A DNA stretch of 18,241 nt from Pseudomonadota bacterium (GCA_023419055.1 JAEZYO010000170.1:1-18241), one strand, 5' to 3'. Shown: positions 1 to 7,701, counted from the first letter of the stretch. Made by a program: numbers and translations. Notes: generated by a model from the letters alone, not told the origin.

Positions 1-1020
1 CTGCTCGCCGGCTTCTCACCGGATCCGGCTCGGCACGAGATCGTGTTCACCGCGGACATCGTGACCGAGGAGGTCCTGACGCGCTTGGTGGAGACGGGCG
101 TACCGGTGAACGCGGGCTCGGCGGACATGCTGACGCAGCTCGGCGAGCGACGGCGCGGGCACCACGTGTGGCTGCGCGTCAACCCGGGCTTCGGCCACGG
201 TCACAGCAAGAAGACGAACACCGGCGGTGAGTCGAGCAAGCACGGCATCTGGCACGAAACGCTGGGTGACGCGCTCGCGCGAGTCGAAAAGTACGAGCTC
301 GAGCTCGTGGGGCTGCACATGCACATCGGCTCCGGCACGGACGTGGAGCACCTCGGGCGCGTGTGCGACGCGATGGTTCATCAAGTCGAGCAGCTGAAGG
401 CCGCGGGTCACGACCTCCAGGCGATTTCCACCGGCGGGGGGTTGCCGGTGCCGTACCGGAAGGGCGACCCGGAGCTGGATGTCGAAGCGCATTTCCGGCT
501 CTGGAACGCGGCGCGGCGGCGCATCGAGGCGCTGCTCGGTCACGGCGTGACGCTCGAGATCGAGCCGGGTCGCTACCTGGTCGCGGCGGCTGGCGTGCTG
601 CTCTCCGAGGTGCGCGCCATCAAGGACGTCGGCGCCAATCACTTCACGCTGGTGGACGCGGGCTTCAACGACCTAATGCGTCCCGCGATGTACGGTGCGC
701 ACCACGAGATCTCGTTGATTCCGCGCGACGGTTCGCCCGCCGGCAGGCCCACGCGGGCGAGCATCGTGGCAGGTCCGCTCTGTGAGTCGGGCGACGTGTT
801 CACGCAAGACAGCGCCGGCAACGTGGTACCGCGCGAGTTTCCCGAAGCCAAGGTCGGCGATCTGCTCGTGTTCTCGGACGCAGGCGCGTACGGGGCGAGC
901 ATGGGGAGCAACTACAACTCGCGACCGCTCGCTCCCGAGGTGCTCGTCGATGGCTCCGACATCCGCCTGATCCGGCGCCGGCAGCGCATCGACGAGCTAT
1001 TGGCTCTGGAAGCGATCTGA
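1..1020 (+). CDS. lysA: Diaminopimelate decarboxylase, 5' truncated by the window edge
   Basis: Decarboxylates meso-diaminopimelate to L-lysine, the last step of the DAP lysine pathway; cytosolic and PLP-dependent. The frame is open from base 1, so 339 codons of the C-terminal part are present and the start and PLP-binding lysine lie upstream. Visible family marks, numbered from the first codon here, are the HMHIGSGTD stretch (His106), GGGLPVPY, the phosphate-binding EPGR (Glu188), the catalytic CES motif (Cys261, GPLCESGDVF) and DAGAYGASMGSNYNSRP (Tyr297), which contacts PLP and substrate in this fold-III family. It ends in TGA and faces the minus-strand SRPBCC gene 39 bp away. An ornithine or arginine decarboxylase of the same fold is less likely given the CES and NYNSRP motifs. 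Confidence 0.95.
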   Translation: MLAGFSPDPARHEIVFTADIVTEEVLTRLVETGVPVNAGSADMLTQLGERRRGHHVWLRVNPGFGHGHSKKTNTGGESSKHGIWHETLGDALARVEKYELELVGLHMHIGSGTDVEHLGRVCDAMVHQVEQLKAAGHDLQAISTGGGLPVPYRKGDPELDVEAHFRLWNAARRRIEALLGHGVTLEIEPGRYLVAAAGVLLSEVRAIKDVGANHFTLVDAGFNDLMRPAMYGAHHEISLIPRDGSPAGRPTRASIVAGPLCESGDVFTQDSAGNVVPREFPEAKVGDLLVFSDAGAYGASMGSNYNSRPLAPEVLVDGSDIRLIRRRQRIDELLALEAI

Positions 1021-1059
1021 TCAGCTAAAAAGAGCGATCGCCGCCTTCGTAACCCATCC

Positions 1060-1566
1060 TCAACTTGCGGCGAGGGTGACCAGAAGCGCCTCGAGTTGGT
1101 CGAACGTCTCGCTCATGCCGCTCTTCTCGCCGGAGGCCATGGCGGCGTCGAGGGCTTCCTTCGAGGGGTAGAGGTCGTGCAGGACCACGAGTGTCTTGCC
1201 GCCCTTCTCCTCGAGGGTCAGCGTGGTGACGGGGCCGTCCGGAGCTTCTTCATTGGTCCAGACGAGCCGCGCGTTCGGCGTGACTTCGAGGTATTTGCCG
1301 AAGAACGCCATCGTCGAGCCACCGTGCGCGAAGACGAAGCGGTACTGACCTCCGACGCGAACATCCGCCTCGCAAGAAACCAGGGTCACGCCAAAGGACT
1401 TGGGGACCCACCACTGCTTCAGGAGCTCCGGCGTGGTCCACGCCTGGAAGACGATGCGCGCCGGACCGTTGATGGTTCGCGTGACGATGAGCTCGCGATC
1501 GGACTTTCGTTCCACCGTCGTCGGGTTCTTCGTGAGGGTGGATTGATTTTCACTTCTTGCGTCCAT
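1060..1566 (-). CDS. AHSA1 / SRPBCC domain protein
   Basis: A 168-residue protein of the activator-of-Hsp90-ATPase-1-like (AHSA1, START/Bet v1 fold) family, a helix-grip fold that binds hydrophobic ligands; the ligand is unknown. After a short polar N-terminus (about 1-25) comes the typical opening VTRTINGPARIVFQAWTTPE, then LLKQWWVPKSFG, a GGQYRFVF strand, LVWTNEE and the C-terminal helix with MSETFDQLEALL. Length fits the family. Its start lies inside the 3' end of the upstream ArsR gene (17-bp overlap), so the two are probably co-transcribed and translationally coupled. ArsR-AHSA1 pairs are common in bacteria, and the regulator usually controls the pair. The exact role cannot be read from sequence. 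Confidence 0.9.
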   Translation of the reverse strand: MDARSENQSTLTKNPTTVERKSDRELIVTRTINGPARIVFQAWTTPELLKQWWVPKSFGVTLVSCEADVRVGGQYRFVFAHGGSTMAFFGKYLEVTPNARLVWTNEEAPDGPVTTLTLEEKGGKTLVVLHDLYPSKEALDAAMASGEKSGMSETFDQLEALLVTLAAS

Positions 1567-1909
1567 TGATTTTTTCCTTCCGTTTCAGCTCCGCGACTAC
1601 CTTTTCCAACTCGTCGAAGCGTGAATCCCAGAGCAGGCGGTACCGCTCGAGCCACGCCATCTCTTCCTCCAGGCGGCTCACGCCAAGCTTGCAGGTCCGC
1701 ACGCGCCCGACCTTCTCCGTCGTCACGAGCCCCGCCTCTTCCAGAATTCCGACGTGCTTCATCATGCCCGCGAGGGTCATGTGGAACTTGTCGGCCAGGT
1801 CCGTGATCGAGGCGTCGGAACGGCCGAGCTGCTCGAGGACGCCGCGCCGCGTGGCATCCGAAAGCGCGGCGAACGAGGCGTCGAGCCCGGCCGGCGAAAA
1901 CTTAACCAT
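1550..1909 (-). CDS. ArsR-family winged-helix repressor
   Basis: A 119-residue DNA-binding regulator. The N-terminus (FAALSDATRRGVLEQLGRSDASITDLADKF) is the classic ArsR helix set, followed by the recognition helix (MTLAGMMKHVGILEEAGLV) and the wing (TTEKVGRVRTCKLG). The C-terminus (LEEEMAWLERYRLLWDSRFDELE) is the tail typical of ArsR proteins paired with SRPBCC partners. I see no metal-binding CxC motif, so a metal sensor is unlikely. The ATG at 1909 (MVKFSPAG) is chosen because family homology starts there; the frame is open further upstream to 1990 but reads as non-homologous Arg-rich sequence. No clear Shine-Dalgarno precedes it. A perfect inverted repeat lies 8 bp upstream and suggests autoregulation. 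Confidence 0.9.
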   Translation of the reverse strand: MVKFSPAGLDASFAALSDATRRGVLEQLGRSDASITDLADKFHMTLAGMMKHVGILEEAGLVTTEKVGRVRTCKLGVSRLEEEMAWLERYRLLWDSRFDELEKVVAELKRKEKINGRKK

Positions 1910-1917
1910 GTGGTAAA

Positions 1918-1930
1918 GCGTGTAACACGC
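1918..1930. promoter_or_regulatory. Candidate operator palindrome upstream of the ArsR gene
   Basis: GCGTGTAACACGC is a perfect 6-bp inverted repeat around one central base, 8 bp upstream of the ArsR start codon. ArsR dimers bind short dyads that overlap their own promoters, so this is the likeliest autoregulatory site. That it binds the neighbouring ArsR protein is inference. Confidence 0.45.
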
Positions 1931-2100
1931 TCGTCGCAGACGTGCAAGCCCGCATGATCGACGCGTTCGCGAGCTCACGCGCCGTTCCACGAGCCTCCGG
2001 CACGTGCTCCGTGACCCTGGCGCCCACGGCGGAGCGCGCTGCCCGGTGATACCTGAGCAAGGCGCGCTCGCTCGGCGTACGATGACGGACGACTACCATC

Positions 2101-2784
2101 ATGTTCGATCGCATCAAGCAGGCGCTGGGTTGGTGGGGCTCGTCCCCATCAGCGGAGTTGCAGTCCGTAGCGGTGTTCAGCGAAGCGCTCCGCTCGGCCT
2201 TCGACAAGGAGCTTTTGGCTCGAGGCTTCGAGCACGTCAAAGCGCTCAAGTGGGTCCGCAGCACGAAGCCGGAGATCCGCGACGTCATCGAGCTCTACTC
2301 CTTGAAGGGGGCTTCGGTCGCGCCACGCTGGGGCTTCTCACTCGATTTCGTGCCGCACGTCGCCGCTGGCCGCCTTCGATGGCACCGGACGGCCAAGTCG
2401 TCGATGCTCGATCTCGTCTGGGACCCGCTCGACTTTTCAGGCGTCGGGGGCTGGACGCCATCGCGCTTCGTGGCGCTTTCGGAGCTGCCTCGCCTGGCGA
2501 AAGACTTTGCGGCCAAGGTCTGTCGCGCCGCTCTCCCGGACCTGGCGAAGGCGCAGCAGGTTTCGGACCTTCCGGCGCTCTATCGAGAGTGGGCGGCTCG
2601 ACCCACCGTGCGCTTTTCAATCGAGAACTATCCGCAGGCACGACTGGGTGAAGCGTTCGTGCTGAAACGCCTGGGACTACCCGGCGCGATGGAGTGCCTA
2701 CCAGCAGACGTCACGCAAGACCTCGATGACGCGACCAGGCGAGAACTCTTGGCGCTCCTCGAGGCGGGTTCTCCGCCGGTTTGA
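2101..2784 (+). CDS. Uncharacterised protein, possibly DUF4304-like
   Basis: A 227-residue soluble protein with no signal peptide or membrane segment. The stretch AFDKELLARGFEHVKALKWVRSTK followed by DVIELYSLKG and WGFSLDFVPHV resembles the layout of DUF4304-type proteins (helix, GF, a basic Trp-containing strand, then alternating strands), many of which are orphan or immunity-like; this assignment is weak and from memory. The C-terminal half is helical (LRLAKDF-type helices, LPALYREWAARP, LGEAFVLKRLGLPGAMECL). The ATG at 2101 has no good Shine-Dalgarno. The gene diverges from the ArsR gene 191 bp away and is followed 109 bp downstream by a small membrane protein gene. Codon use matches the neighbours, so it is probably a real gene of unknown role. 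Confidence 0.7.
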   Translation: MFDRIKQALGWWGSSPSAELQSVAVFSEALRSAFDKELLARGFEHVKALKWVRSTKPEIRDVIELYSLKGASVAPRWGFSLDFVPHVAAGRLRWHRTAKSSMLDLVWDPLDFSGVGGWTPSRFVALSELPRLAKDFAAKVCRAALPDLAKAQQVSDLPALYREWAARPTVRFSIENYPQARLGEAFVLKRLGLPGAMECLPADVTQDLDDATRRELLALLEAGSPPV

Positions 2785-2893
2785 CGTGGTCGGCACGCGC
2801 CAAGCGGGGCCAACGCTTTGGTCGCCGGCGAGAGCAGGTGCTATCCAAGCAGCATTCGCGTGTTCCTATCTCAGAACATCAGCGAGTAGTCGA

Positions 2894-3190
2894 ATGCCTC
2901 AATGGCTGGCGTCGATCCTGATCGTGCTCGCCGGAGCCGCTTTGACCGCCGGAGTCGTGATCGAATACGACCAGCGGTCGAGCTCCGGCCCCATCGCGAT
3001 CGTCCCCACGTTGCCTCACGCTTTCAGCGCTGCATTGCTCACGGCGCTGGCGCTCACCATTCTGAGGATTGCGAGGCAGCCGTGGGTTGCCTGGTGGCAT
3101 GTACCACTCGGTTTCACGTTCGTGCTCGCTTTGGGGGTCTGGCTGATCCTCGCCGCTGGAAAACGAGCGGAGAGAAAGCGCAAGCGATGA
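2894..3190 (+). CDS. Small membrane protein, unknown function
   Basis: A 98-residue protein with three predicted membrane segments: about 4-22 (WLASILIVLAGAALTAGVV), about 42-58 (AFSAALLTALALTILRI) and about 68-88 (WHVPLGFTFVLALGVWLIL). It ends in a strongly basic tail (KRAERKRKR), which by the positive-inside rule puts the C-terminus in the cytoplasm. The ATG at 2894 is chosen because the hydrophobic N-terminus follows directly; the frame is open upstream but that part is Arg/Ser-rich and overlaps the previous gene. It converges on the minus-strand membrane gene that ends at 3200. No family recognised. Confidence 0.6.
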   Translation: MPQWLASILIVLAGAALTAGVVIEYDQRSSSGPIAIVPTLPHAFSAALLTALALTILRIARQPWVAWWHVPLGFTFVLALGVWLILAAGKRAERKRKR

Positions 3191-3199
3191 TTCGCCTCG

Positions 3200-3769
3200 T
3201 CACCAACCTCGGTACGAGTGATCGCTCACCGCTTTGAGCGTCTTCGGGTCGCTGACGGCAACCGTGCCGAGCACGATGGAGAGGCTCCCGAACAAGAGTG
3301 CGACCACGTTCGAGCGCATCTCCTGAGGAGGCATGAGCAGGAGCAGGAGGGCAGCGGCTCCGGTTCCGAGGCCTGCCAGGGCAATACCGATGAGGCCCGC
3401 GAACAAGCCTCCGTCTTCGTACGGGGCAAACCCCCACAAGCTCAGCCCCAGGAGCGCGCCGTTGATGAAACTGCCGCCGCAGAGCAGCAGCGTGGAAACC
3501 TGGAGCCGCGCGCTTCTTCGACGCTCGCGCAGGGCCCATGCTCCCGCGAGGAACGGGAGCGCTATCGCCGCCACCGGCCCCGCATAGGCGTAGAACGCAC
3601 GGTCAGCCGCTGGGAGCGTTACTCCCGGTGGTTGGTAGCCTACGGCTGCGGCGACCAGCCAGAAGCCGAGTGCCGCGATGACCGCAGCGAGAAGCGACGT
3701 TCGACGGGAGCCTGCGATCGAGCACCCGAAACCACACGCCACGATCATGAGCACCCAGTGCATCCGCAT
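3200..3769 (-). CDS. Multi-pass membrane protein, unknown function
   Basis: A 189-residue hydrophobic protein with about six membrane segments: an N-terminal helix (WVLMIVACGFGC), LLAAVIAALGFWLVAAAVGY, AYAGPVAAIALPFLAGAWAL, LLCGGSFINGALLGLSLWGF, LFAGLIGIALAGLGTGAAALLLLL and VVALLFGSLSIVLGTVAV. Loops are short; a basic loop (RERRRSARLQ) sits between segments 3 and 4. The start MRMHWVLM at 3769 is chosen because the membrane part begins there; the longer frame upstream is Arg/Ser/Pro-rich and overlaps the divergent gene. It diverges from the 3865 gene and converges on the 2894-3190 gene with a 9-bp gap. No family assigned; a generic integral membrane protein. Confidence 0.65.
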   Translation of the reverse strand: MRMHWVLMIVACGFGCSIAGSRRTSLLAAVIAALGFWLVAAAVGYQPPGVTLPAADRAFYAYAGPVAAIALPFLAGAWALRERRRSARLQVSTLLLCGGSFINGALLGLSLWGFAPYEDGGLFAGLIGIALAGLGTGAAALLLLLMPPQEMRSNVVALLFGSLSIVLGTVAVSDPKTLKAVSDHSYRGW

Positions 3770-3864
3770 CACCCGTAACCTCAACGCAGCTCCTCTCGCA
3801 AGGCCGACTTTGCAGCTGTTCGAGTGCGCCGACCGCCGGTACGCTGACGACTTAGGGCTCGCCA

Positions 3865-4413
3865 TTGTCGCAACCACGTCATCTGAAGTCCTCGCCAGAG
3901 GAGTCTCGCCGCTGGGGCGCGTACCTGGCACGGCGGGAGAACGCGGTTCGCCGTGCCTCGGTTCTTCGAGAAGGCCTCCGTTTGGCGGTGCTCCCTTCTT
4001 TCGAGGCGCAGCGCTGTTGGTCTCTCGAATACCGCCCTTCCCGTGATGCCCCCCCTCGAGCCGAGTTGGTCGTCTGCGACATTCACGACGACTACGAGCG
4101 CTTCCTCGCTGCGGGCGTGGATGGACAGACGGAGCTGCTCCCTCGCCTGAGCCGCGCCACCTACGAGGTCCCTCTCGATACATTGCGCGCCATCGAGCAG
4201 CTGGTCGCCGGCGTTGCGGTTCCTCTGGTCATGGATACCGCTCCTTCGGGGACGGACGGCACTCGTTACCTTCTGGAACGACGAGCGGGGTTCAACAGAC
4301 TCTCCGTCGAGTGGTGGCGCACCGGGCCGCGAGACTGGAGCACCCTCACGGCGTGTTTTCAGAGCATCTGGTCGATGCTCGATGGGATTGCCGGTCGCGT
4401 CGAAACTCCGTGA
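3865..4413 (+). CDS. Uncharacterised protein, TTG start
   Basis: A 182-residue soluble protein of unknown role. The frame is closed by TAG at 3853-3855, so TTG at 3865 (MSQPRHLKSS) or a later internal codon must be the start. The sequence reads as a mixed alpha/beta protein: ENAVRRASVLREGLRLAVL helix, AELVVCDIHDDYERFLA, a helix ending VAGVAVPL, then DGTRYLLERRAGFNRLSVEWWRTGPRDW and a C-terminal helix ending in WSMLDGIAGR. The layout 'DGT-x-Y...WW-x-x-GP-x-x-W...' resembles small orphan or immunity-like proteins common in large myxobacterial and actinobacterial genomes, but I cannot name a family. It diverges from the membrane protein gene with 95 bp between them. Confidence 0.6.
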   Translation: MSQPRHLKSSPEESRRWGAYLARRENAVRRASVLREGLRLAVLPSFEAQRCWSLEYRPSRDAPPRAELVVCDIHDDYERFLAAGVDGQTELLPRLSRATYEVPLDTLRAIEQLVAGVAVPLVMDTAPSGTDGTRYLLERRAGFNRLSVEWWRTGPRDWSTLTACFQSIWSMLDGIAGRVETP

Positions 4414-4673
4414 CGACCAGGATGAGCGCCAAGTCGAACCAAGGAGGCACGCATCAATCCCAGCTAGCTGCGAATGCGTCGACCCTTGCGCGACGCCCTT
4501 GGCCGCTACGGTGCCTGGATCGTAAGGGGCGATTTGGCGCCGCCGCGCGAAGTCGCTCATGACGAGGCGGTCTCCCTTGCGTTCGAGCAGGGTTCTTGGC
4601 GAGGGCTCGCCGTTTACATTTTCACGGCTGGCGCCAAGAACGCAGGCGCAGCTCGCGAGCTCGGAGTCACCGT

Positions 4674-5030
4674 TCAAGGAGCTGCGCTCAATCGCTGGAG
4701 CAGGCGCTCCTCGAGAGCAGTCGCCTCGATACCGAGCGCTGCCGCGGCGGCGAGGAGCAGAGCGTGCTCGCGGGGATCGAGGTGGCGGTCGATGGCAGCG
4801 GCATCCACGAGCAGCGCGAGAACGCGGCTTTGAGCTGTGGGATCCAGGGCGCGCAGCGTTTCCGTAGCGCTGCCGAGCGTGCGCAGAGTCAGCGGGGCGT
4901 CGGGCTCGGGGAGCTTCCAACGGGAGGCCGCGCGTCGGATGAAGTCACGCTCCTCGGGGCGAATCACCCCGTCCGCCGCTACGATCGCCTCGAGCAGCGC
5001 CGACACCTTGGCCTTCATCTCGCTGTCCAT
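4674..5030 (-). CDS. TerB-like helical protein
   Basis: A 118-residue all-helical protein. MKAKVSALLEAIVAADGVIRPEERDFIRRAA is the characteristic opening of TerB/TerB-like domains (helix, AADG, a short acidic turn, then the next helix), and LVDAAAIDRHLDPREHALLLAAAAALGI repeats it, as expected from the internal duplication of the family. Acidic residues in the two turns (Asp and Glu after AADG-VIRPEE and AIDRHLDPRE) could bind metal, as proposed for TerB. Length is slightly short of a full TerB (about 140-150). ATG at 5030 (MDSEMKAK) is chosen over the longer upstream frame, which is Arg/Ser-rich. No other ter genes are present, so tellurite resistance should not be assumed. Confidence 0.75.
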   Translation of the reverse strand: MDSEMKAKVSALLEAIVAADGVIRPEERDFIRRAASRWKLPEPDAPLTLRTLGSATETLRALDPTAQSRVLALLVDAAAIDRHLDPREHALLLAAAAALGIEATALEERLLQRLSAAP

Positions 5031-5327
5031 CGGCCGACGATACCCCACTTCGAGGGCCCTTCGTGCGTGAGAGCGCCGTGAACTTTGGCGCAAACGGGTT
5101 CCCGATAAGGAAGGCTTCGAGCTCGGCAACTACGATGGATGCGCACCGATCGAGTTCTCGTTTCCTCGAGCGACCTCGATCCGATCCGAGTCACATCCGT
5201 TCACATTTCACGTTCCCGCCGCCGCTCGAAGTGGTGTTCGGTTGGATCGAGTCCCTCCCTTCGAGTTTTCGCGTATCTGGCCGTCGCAGAGGCAGCGCTG
5301 CGGCGTCTCCTCCGCTAAGGTGCGGGC
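5031..5327. other. Divergent intergenic region between terB-like and lipoprotein hydrolase genes
   Basis: About 300 bp with no credible ORF. It must hold the promoters of both flanking genes. I see no confident -35/-10 pair, operator or RNA; the stretch TCACATCCGTTCACATTTCA near 5192-5211 is AT-richer than its surroundings and is the most promoter-like part, but this is weak. Confidence 0.3.
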
Positions 5328-6656
5328 ATGGTGCATTCCGGGGCAACGCGCGCGTTCGGGATCTTGAGCGTTGTCTTTTTCGTGAGCTGCGGTGGTCGCG
5401 CAGCTAGACCCGGCGTCGACGAGGTCGGTGCCGGCGGGAACTCCGCCAATTTCGGAGGCACTGGTGCCGCGTCGAACCCTTCGGACGCGGGCGCCGGACG
5501 TGGCGGCGTGCCCGGCGCCGGGGCTCAGGGCGGGTCGCAGGCGGGAAGCAGCACCGGGGGTACCGTATCGGCAGGTTCACCCGGGATGGGGGGCCAGGCT
5601 GGCGATGCGTCGAGCGGGATCGGTGTCCTGAAGGACTATCTGGACGACAGCGCCTACCCGGACGACTTCTGGCACCCAGCCCTAGCTTCCGAAGTGAACA
5701 TGGATCCGTCGCTCTTGCAGCAGGCGGTCGATGGGGTGGCCACCTCGCAGTCCGAAATCCACTCCTTTCTGATCGCTCGCAACGGGTTTCTGGTGATGGA
5801 GCGCTACGGTTGGAACAGCGGCCTCACCGGTGGGGATCCGAATCCGAATCCGCGCCAAGAGCTGCCGTCCTCGCGGCACGTGATGCATTCGACCACCAAG
5901 TCGTTCCTCTCCGCGCTGATCGGGATCGCGATCGACGAGGGCGAGATTCCAGACGGCGTCGGCAGCAAAGCGGCGGATTGGTTCCCGGACTACGCTGATC
6001 TGAACCCTTCCGCGGAGAAGTCTTCGATCACGCTCGCCGATCTGCTGACCATGCGAAGCGGGCTCGACTTCACCGAAGGGGATCAGTCCATTTTCGTCGC
6101 ACCGGATCCAGCGCGCGCGATGTTGTCGCGGCCGGTGGTCGATTTGCCGGTGGGGACGGTCTGGAACTACAGCTCCGGGGGGTCGGAGATCATCGCGGAG
6201 ATCCTGCGCCTTGCGACCGGGATGACCCCGCTCGAGTACGGGCAGGCCAAGCTGTTCGGGCCGATCGGCATCGCGAACCCTCCGTGGGCGGCAGGCGCCA
6301 CGGGAACGCAGCACGGCGGCATCGGGCTCGAGCTCACCGCGCGCGAGATGGCCCGCTTCGGCGAGCTGTTCCGCAACCGAGGGACTTGGGGCGTGCAGCA
6401 GGTCGTCCCGGAGGCGTGGACGGATGAATCGACGCTGGGTCGCTGCGCGAGCGATTGGGGACACGACTACGCCTACCACTGGTGGATCTCGAACGTTCCC
6501 GGCTTCTTCAACACGAACGGCTCCTTCGGGCAGTTCATTTTCGTGAGCCGCAGCCTGGGATTGGTGGTCGTGTTCACCGGCAATCTCTCGAACGAGATCG
6601 CGTACAGCGTCTACGAGGATCTACTGCGCAACTACATCGTGCCAGCTGCGCACTGA
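5328..6656 (+). CDS. Serine beta-lactamase-fold hydrolase, secreted lipoprotein
   Basis: A 442-residue serine hydrolase of the beta-lactamase/DD-peptidase superfamily (Pfam Beta-lactamase, class C-like). A lipoprotein signal (ILSVVFFVSC, lipid-modified Cys21) is followed by a Gly/Ser/Ala linker, about residues 33-97, of a kind common in myxobacterial outer-membrane lipoproteins. The catalytic domain starts near residue 100. The nucleophile motif S-x-x-K is STTK (Ser188, Lys191, in HVMHSTTKSF). The tyrosine motif is YSS (Tyr281, in WNYSSGGSEI). The third motif appears degenerate: GSFGQFIFVS near the C-terminus has no KTG. This pattern matches 6-aminohexanoate-dimer-hydrolase- and esterase-like members better than true beta-lactamases. 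Substrate unknown; drug resistance should not be inferred. A GC-rich hairpin follows the stop. Confidence 0.88.
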   Translation: MVHSGATRAFGILSVVFFVSCGGRAARPGVDEVGAGGNSANFGGTGAASNPSDAGAGRGGVPGAGAQGGSQAGSSTGGTVSAGSPGMGGQAGDASSGIGVLKDYLDDSAYPDDFWHPALASEVNMDPSLLQQAVDGVATSQSEIHSFLIARNGFLVMERYGWNSGLTGGDPNPNPRQELPSSRHVMHSTTKSFLSALIGIAIDEGEIPDGVGSKAADWFPDYADLNPSAEKSSITLADLLTMRSGLDFTEGDQSIFVAPDPARAMLSRPVVDLPVGTVWNYSSGGSEIIAEILRLATGMTPLEYGQAKLFGPIGIANPPWAAGATGTQHGGIGLELTAREMARFGELFRNRGTWGVQQVVPEAWTDESTLGRCASDWGHDYAYHWWISNVPGFFNTNGSFGQFIFVSRSLGLVVVFTGNLSNEIAYSVYEDLLRNYIVPAAH

Positions 6657-6683
6657 TAGAGAAACGGCCGATGCCCGCGACGT

Positions 6684-6702
6684 CGAGGCGCGCACCGCCT
6701 CG
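6684..6702 (+). terminator. GC-rich hairpin after the serine hydrolase gene
   Basis: A perfect 7-bp stem CGAGGCG/CGCCTCG with a 5-base loop (CGCAC), 27 bp after the stop of the upstream gene. There is no T-tract, so it may be a weak or Rho-assisted terminator or an mRNA end-stabilising hairpin. Confidence 0.4.
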
Positions 6703-6795
6703 GTGTGGCGTCGCCGCACAGATTGTCCGCTCCGACGGGATCTCACGCGATCAGCAGGCGAAGCCGGATGGCACGTCACTTGCTGCAAGAGAGAC

Positions 6796-7701
6796 ATGCT
6801 CAAGGCACTATTCGTCGCGATGACGATGACGACGGCGTGCGCAACGAGCGACAAGCCCGACGCACCGGGAGGAGGCGCCATGTCCGCGACGATCAAGTCA
6901 GATGCGCCCGGAAACGTGGCCTTTGCCACGTCCGGAGATGGAACCAGGATCGCGTTTGAAAAGTTTGGAAAAGGACCGGCACTCGTCGTGGTAGGAGGGG
7001 CCCTGTCCGACCGTAGCGGCGGCAAGCCGCTCGCTGACGCGCTCAAGGATCACTTCACGGTCTATGCGTACGACCGGCGCGGCCGCGGGGATAGTGGTGA
7101 CACGAAGCCGTACGCCGTGGACCGAGAAATCGAAGATCTCGCTGCGATCATCGAGCTCGCGGGCGGCAACGCCTACCTCTATGGCGTCTCGTCGGGCGCA
7201 GCGCTGGCCTTACGAGGCGCCCAAAAGCTCGGAAGCGAGAAGGTGCGGAAGCTAGCGCTCTACGAACCGCCTTACGGTCAACACGCGCATGCCTTCAGCG
7301 AGCAAAAGAGGCGCGTCGACCAGATCGTTCAAACCGGCAAACCTGGCGACGCGGCAACGTTCTTCTTCTCCGAAATAGGTATCCCGCCCCAGGAGCTCGA
7401 AGAGATGAAGCGTTCTCCGAATTGGGAAGGTATCAGCAAGATCGATTTCACCCTGGCCTACGACTACGCCGTGCTGGGGAACGGCACCGTGCCCGACAGC
7501 GCGAAACTCGTCCGTGTCCCCACGCTGGTGATGACCGGCGAAAAGAGCATGGACTTCATGCGTCCGACCGCGGATCGTATCGCCGCGCTCATTCCCGGCG
7601 CAAAGCGTCAGACCCTCGACGGGCAAACGCACCAGGCCGCCCCCGAAGTCGTCGCACCACTGCTCATCGAGTTCTTTAGTGGGCCAAACGCTCCGGGTTA
7701 G
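6796..7701 (+). CDS. Alpha/beta hydrolase, probable lipoprotein
   Basis: A 301-residue alpha/beta-hydrolase-fold enzyme. It has GPALVVVGGALSDRSG (oxyanion region), VYAYDRRGRGDSGD, the nucleophile elbow GVSSG (Ser132 from the ATG at 6796), candidate acid Asp253 (GEKSMDFMRP, after strand 6) and His279 (DGQTHQAAPE), giving a complete Ser-Asp-His triad. Similar proteins are annotated as alpha/beta hydrolases without known substrate. The start is ambiguous. ATG 6796 gives a lipoprotein-like leader (MLKALFVAMTMTTAC) with a weak Shine-Dalgarno. ATG 6880 (MSATIKSD) has a near-consensus GGGAGGAGG 4 bp upstream and would give a 273-residue cytoplasmic protein. I favour 6796 because the leader ends in a lipobox-like TTAC. 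Confidence 0.88.
   Translation: MLKALFVAMTMTTACATSDKPDAPGGGAMSATIKSDAPGNVAFATSGDGTRIAFEKFGKGPALVVVGGALSDRSGGKPLADALKDHFTVYAYDRRGRGDSGDTKPYAVDREIEDLAAIIELAGGNAYLYGVSSGAALALRGAQKLGSEKVRKLALYEPPYGQHAHAFSEQKRRVDQIVQTGKPGDAATFFFSEIGIPPQELEEMKRSPNWEGISKIDFTLAYDYAVLGNGTVPDSAKLVRVPTLVMTGEKSMDFMRPTADRIAALIPGAKRQTLDGQTHQAAPEVVAPLLIEFFSGPNAPG
6868..6876 (+). promoter_or_regulatory. Strong Shine-Dalgarno inside the hydrolase leader
   Basis: GGGAGGAGG lies just before an in-frame ATG at 6880, downstream of the lipobox of the longer form. It also encodes the Gly linker after the lipobox, so it may be coincidental; otherwise it is an internal start giving an unexported form. Confidence 0.4.

Noticed and set aside
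1011..1040. Inverted repeat GCGATC...GATCGC at the lysA end as a terminator
   Set aside because: Only 6 bp with an 18-base loop and no T-tract; likely chance in GC-rich sequence.
4476..4496. GCGTCG...CGACGC hairpin in the convergent gap 4414-4673
   Set aside because: 6-bp stem, no T-tract, and it does not lie directly after either gene end.
4674..5030. Tellurite resistance from the TerB-like gene
   Set aside because: Only a short TerB-like domain and none of the other ter genes are present, so resistance cannot be inferred.
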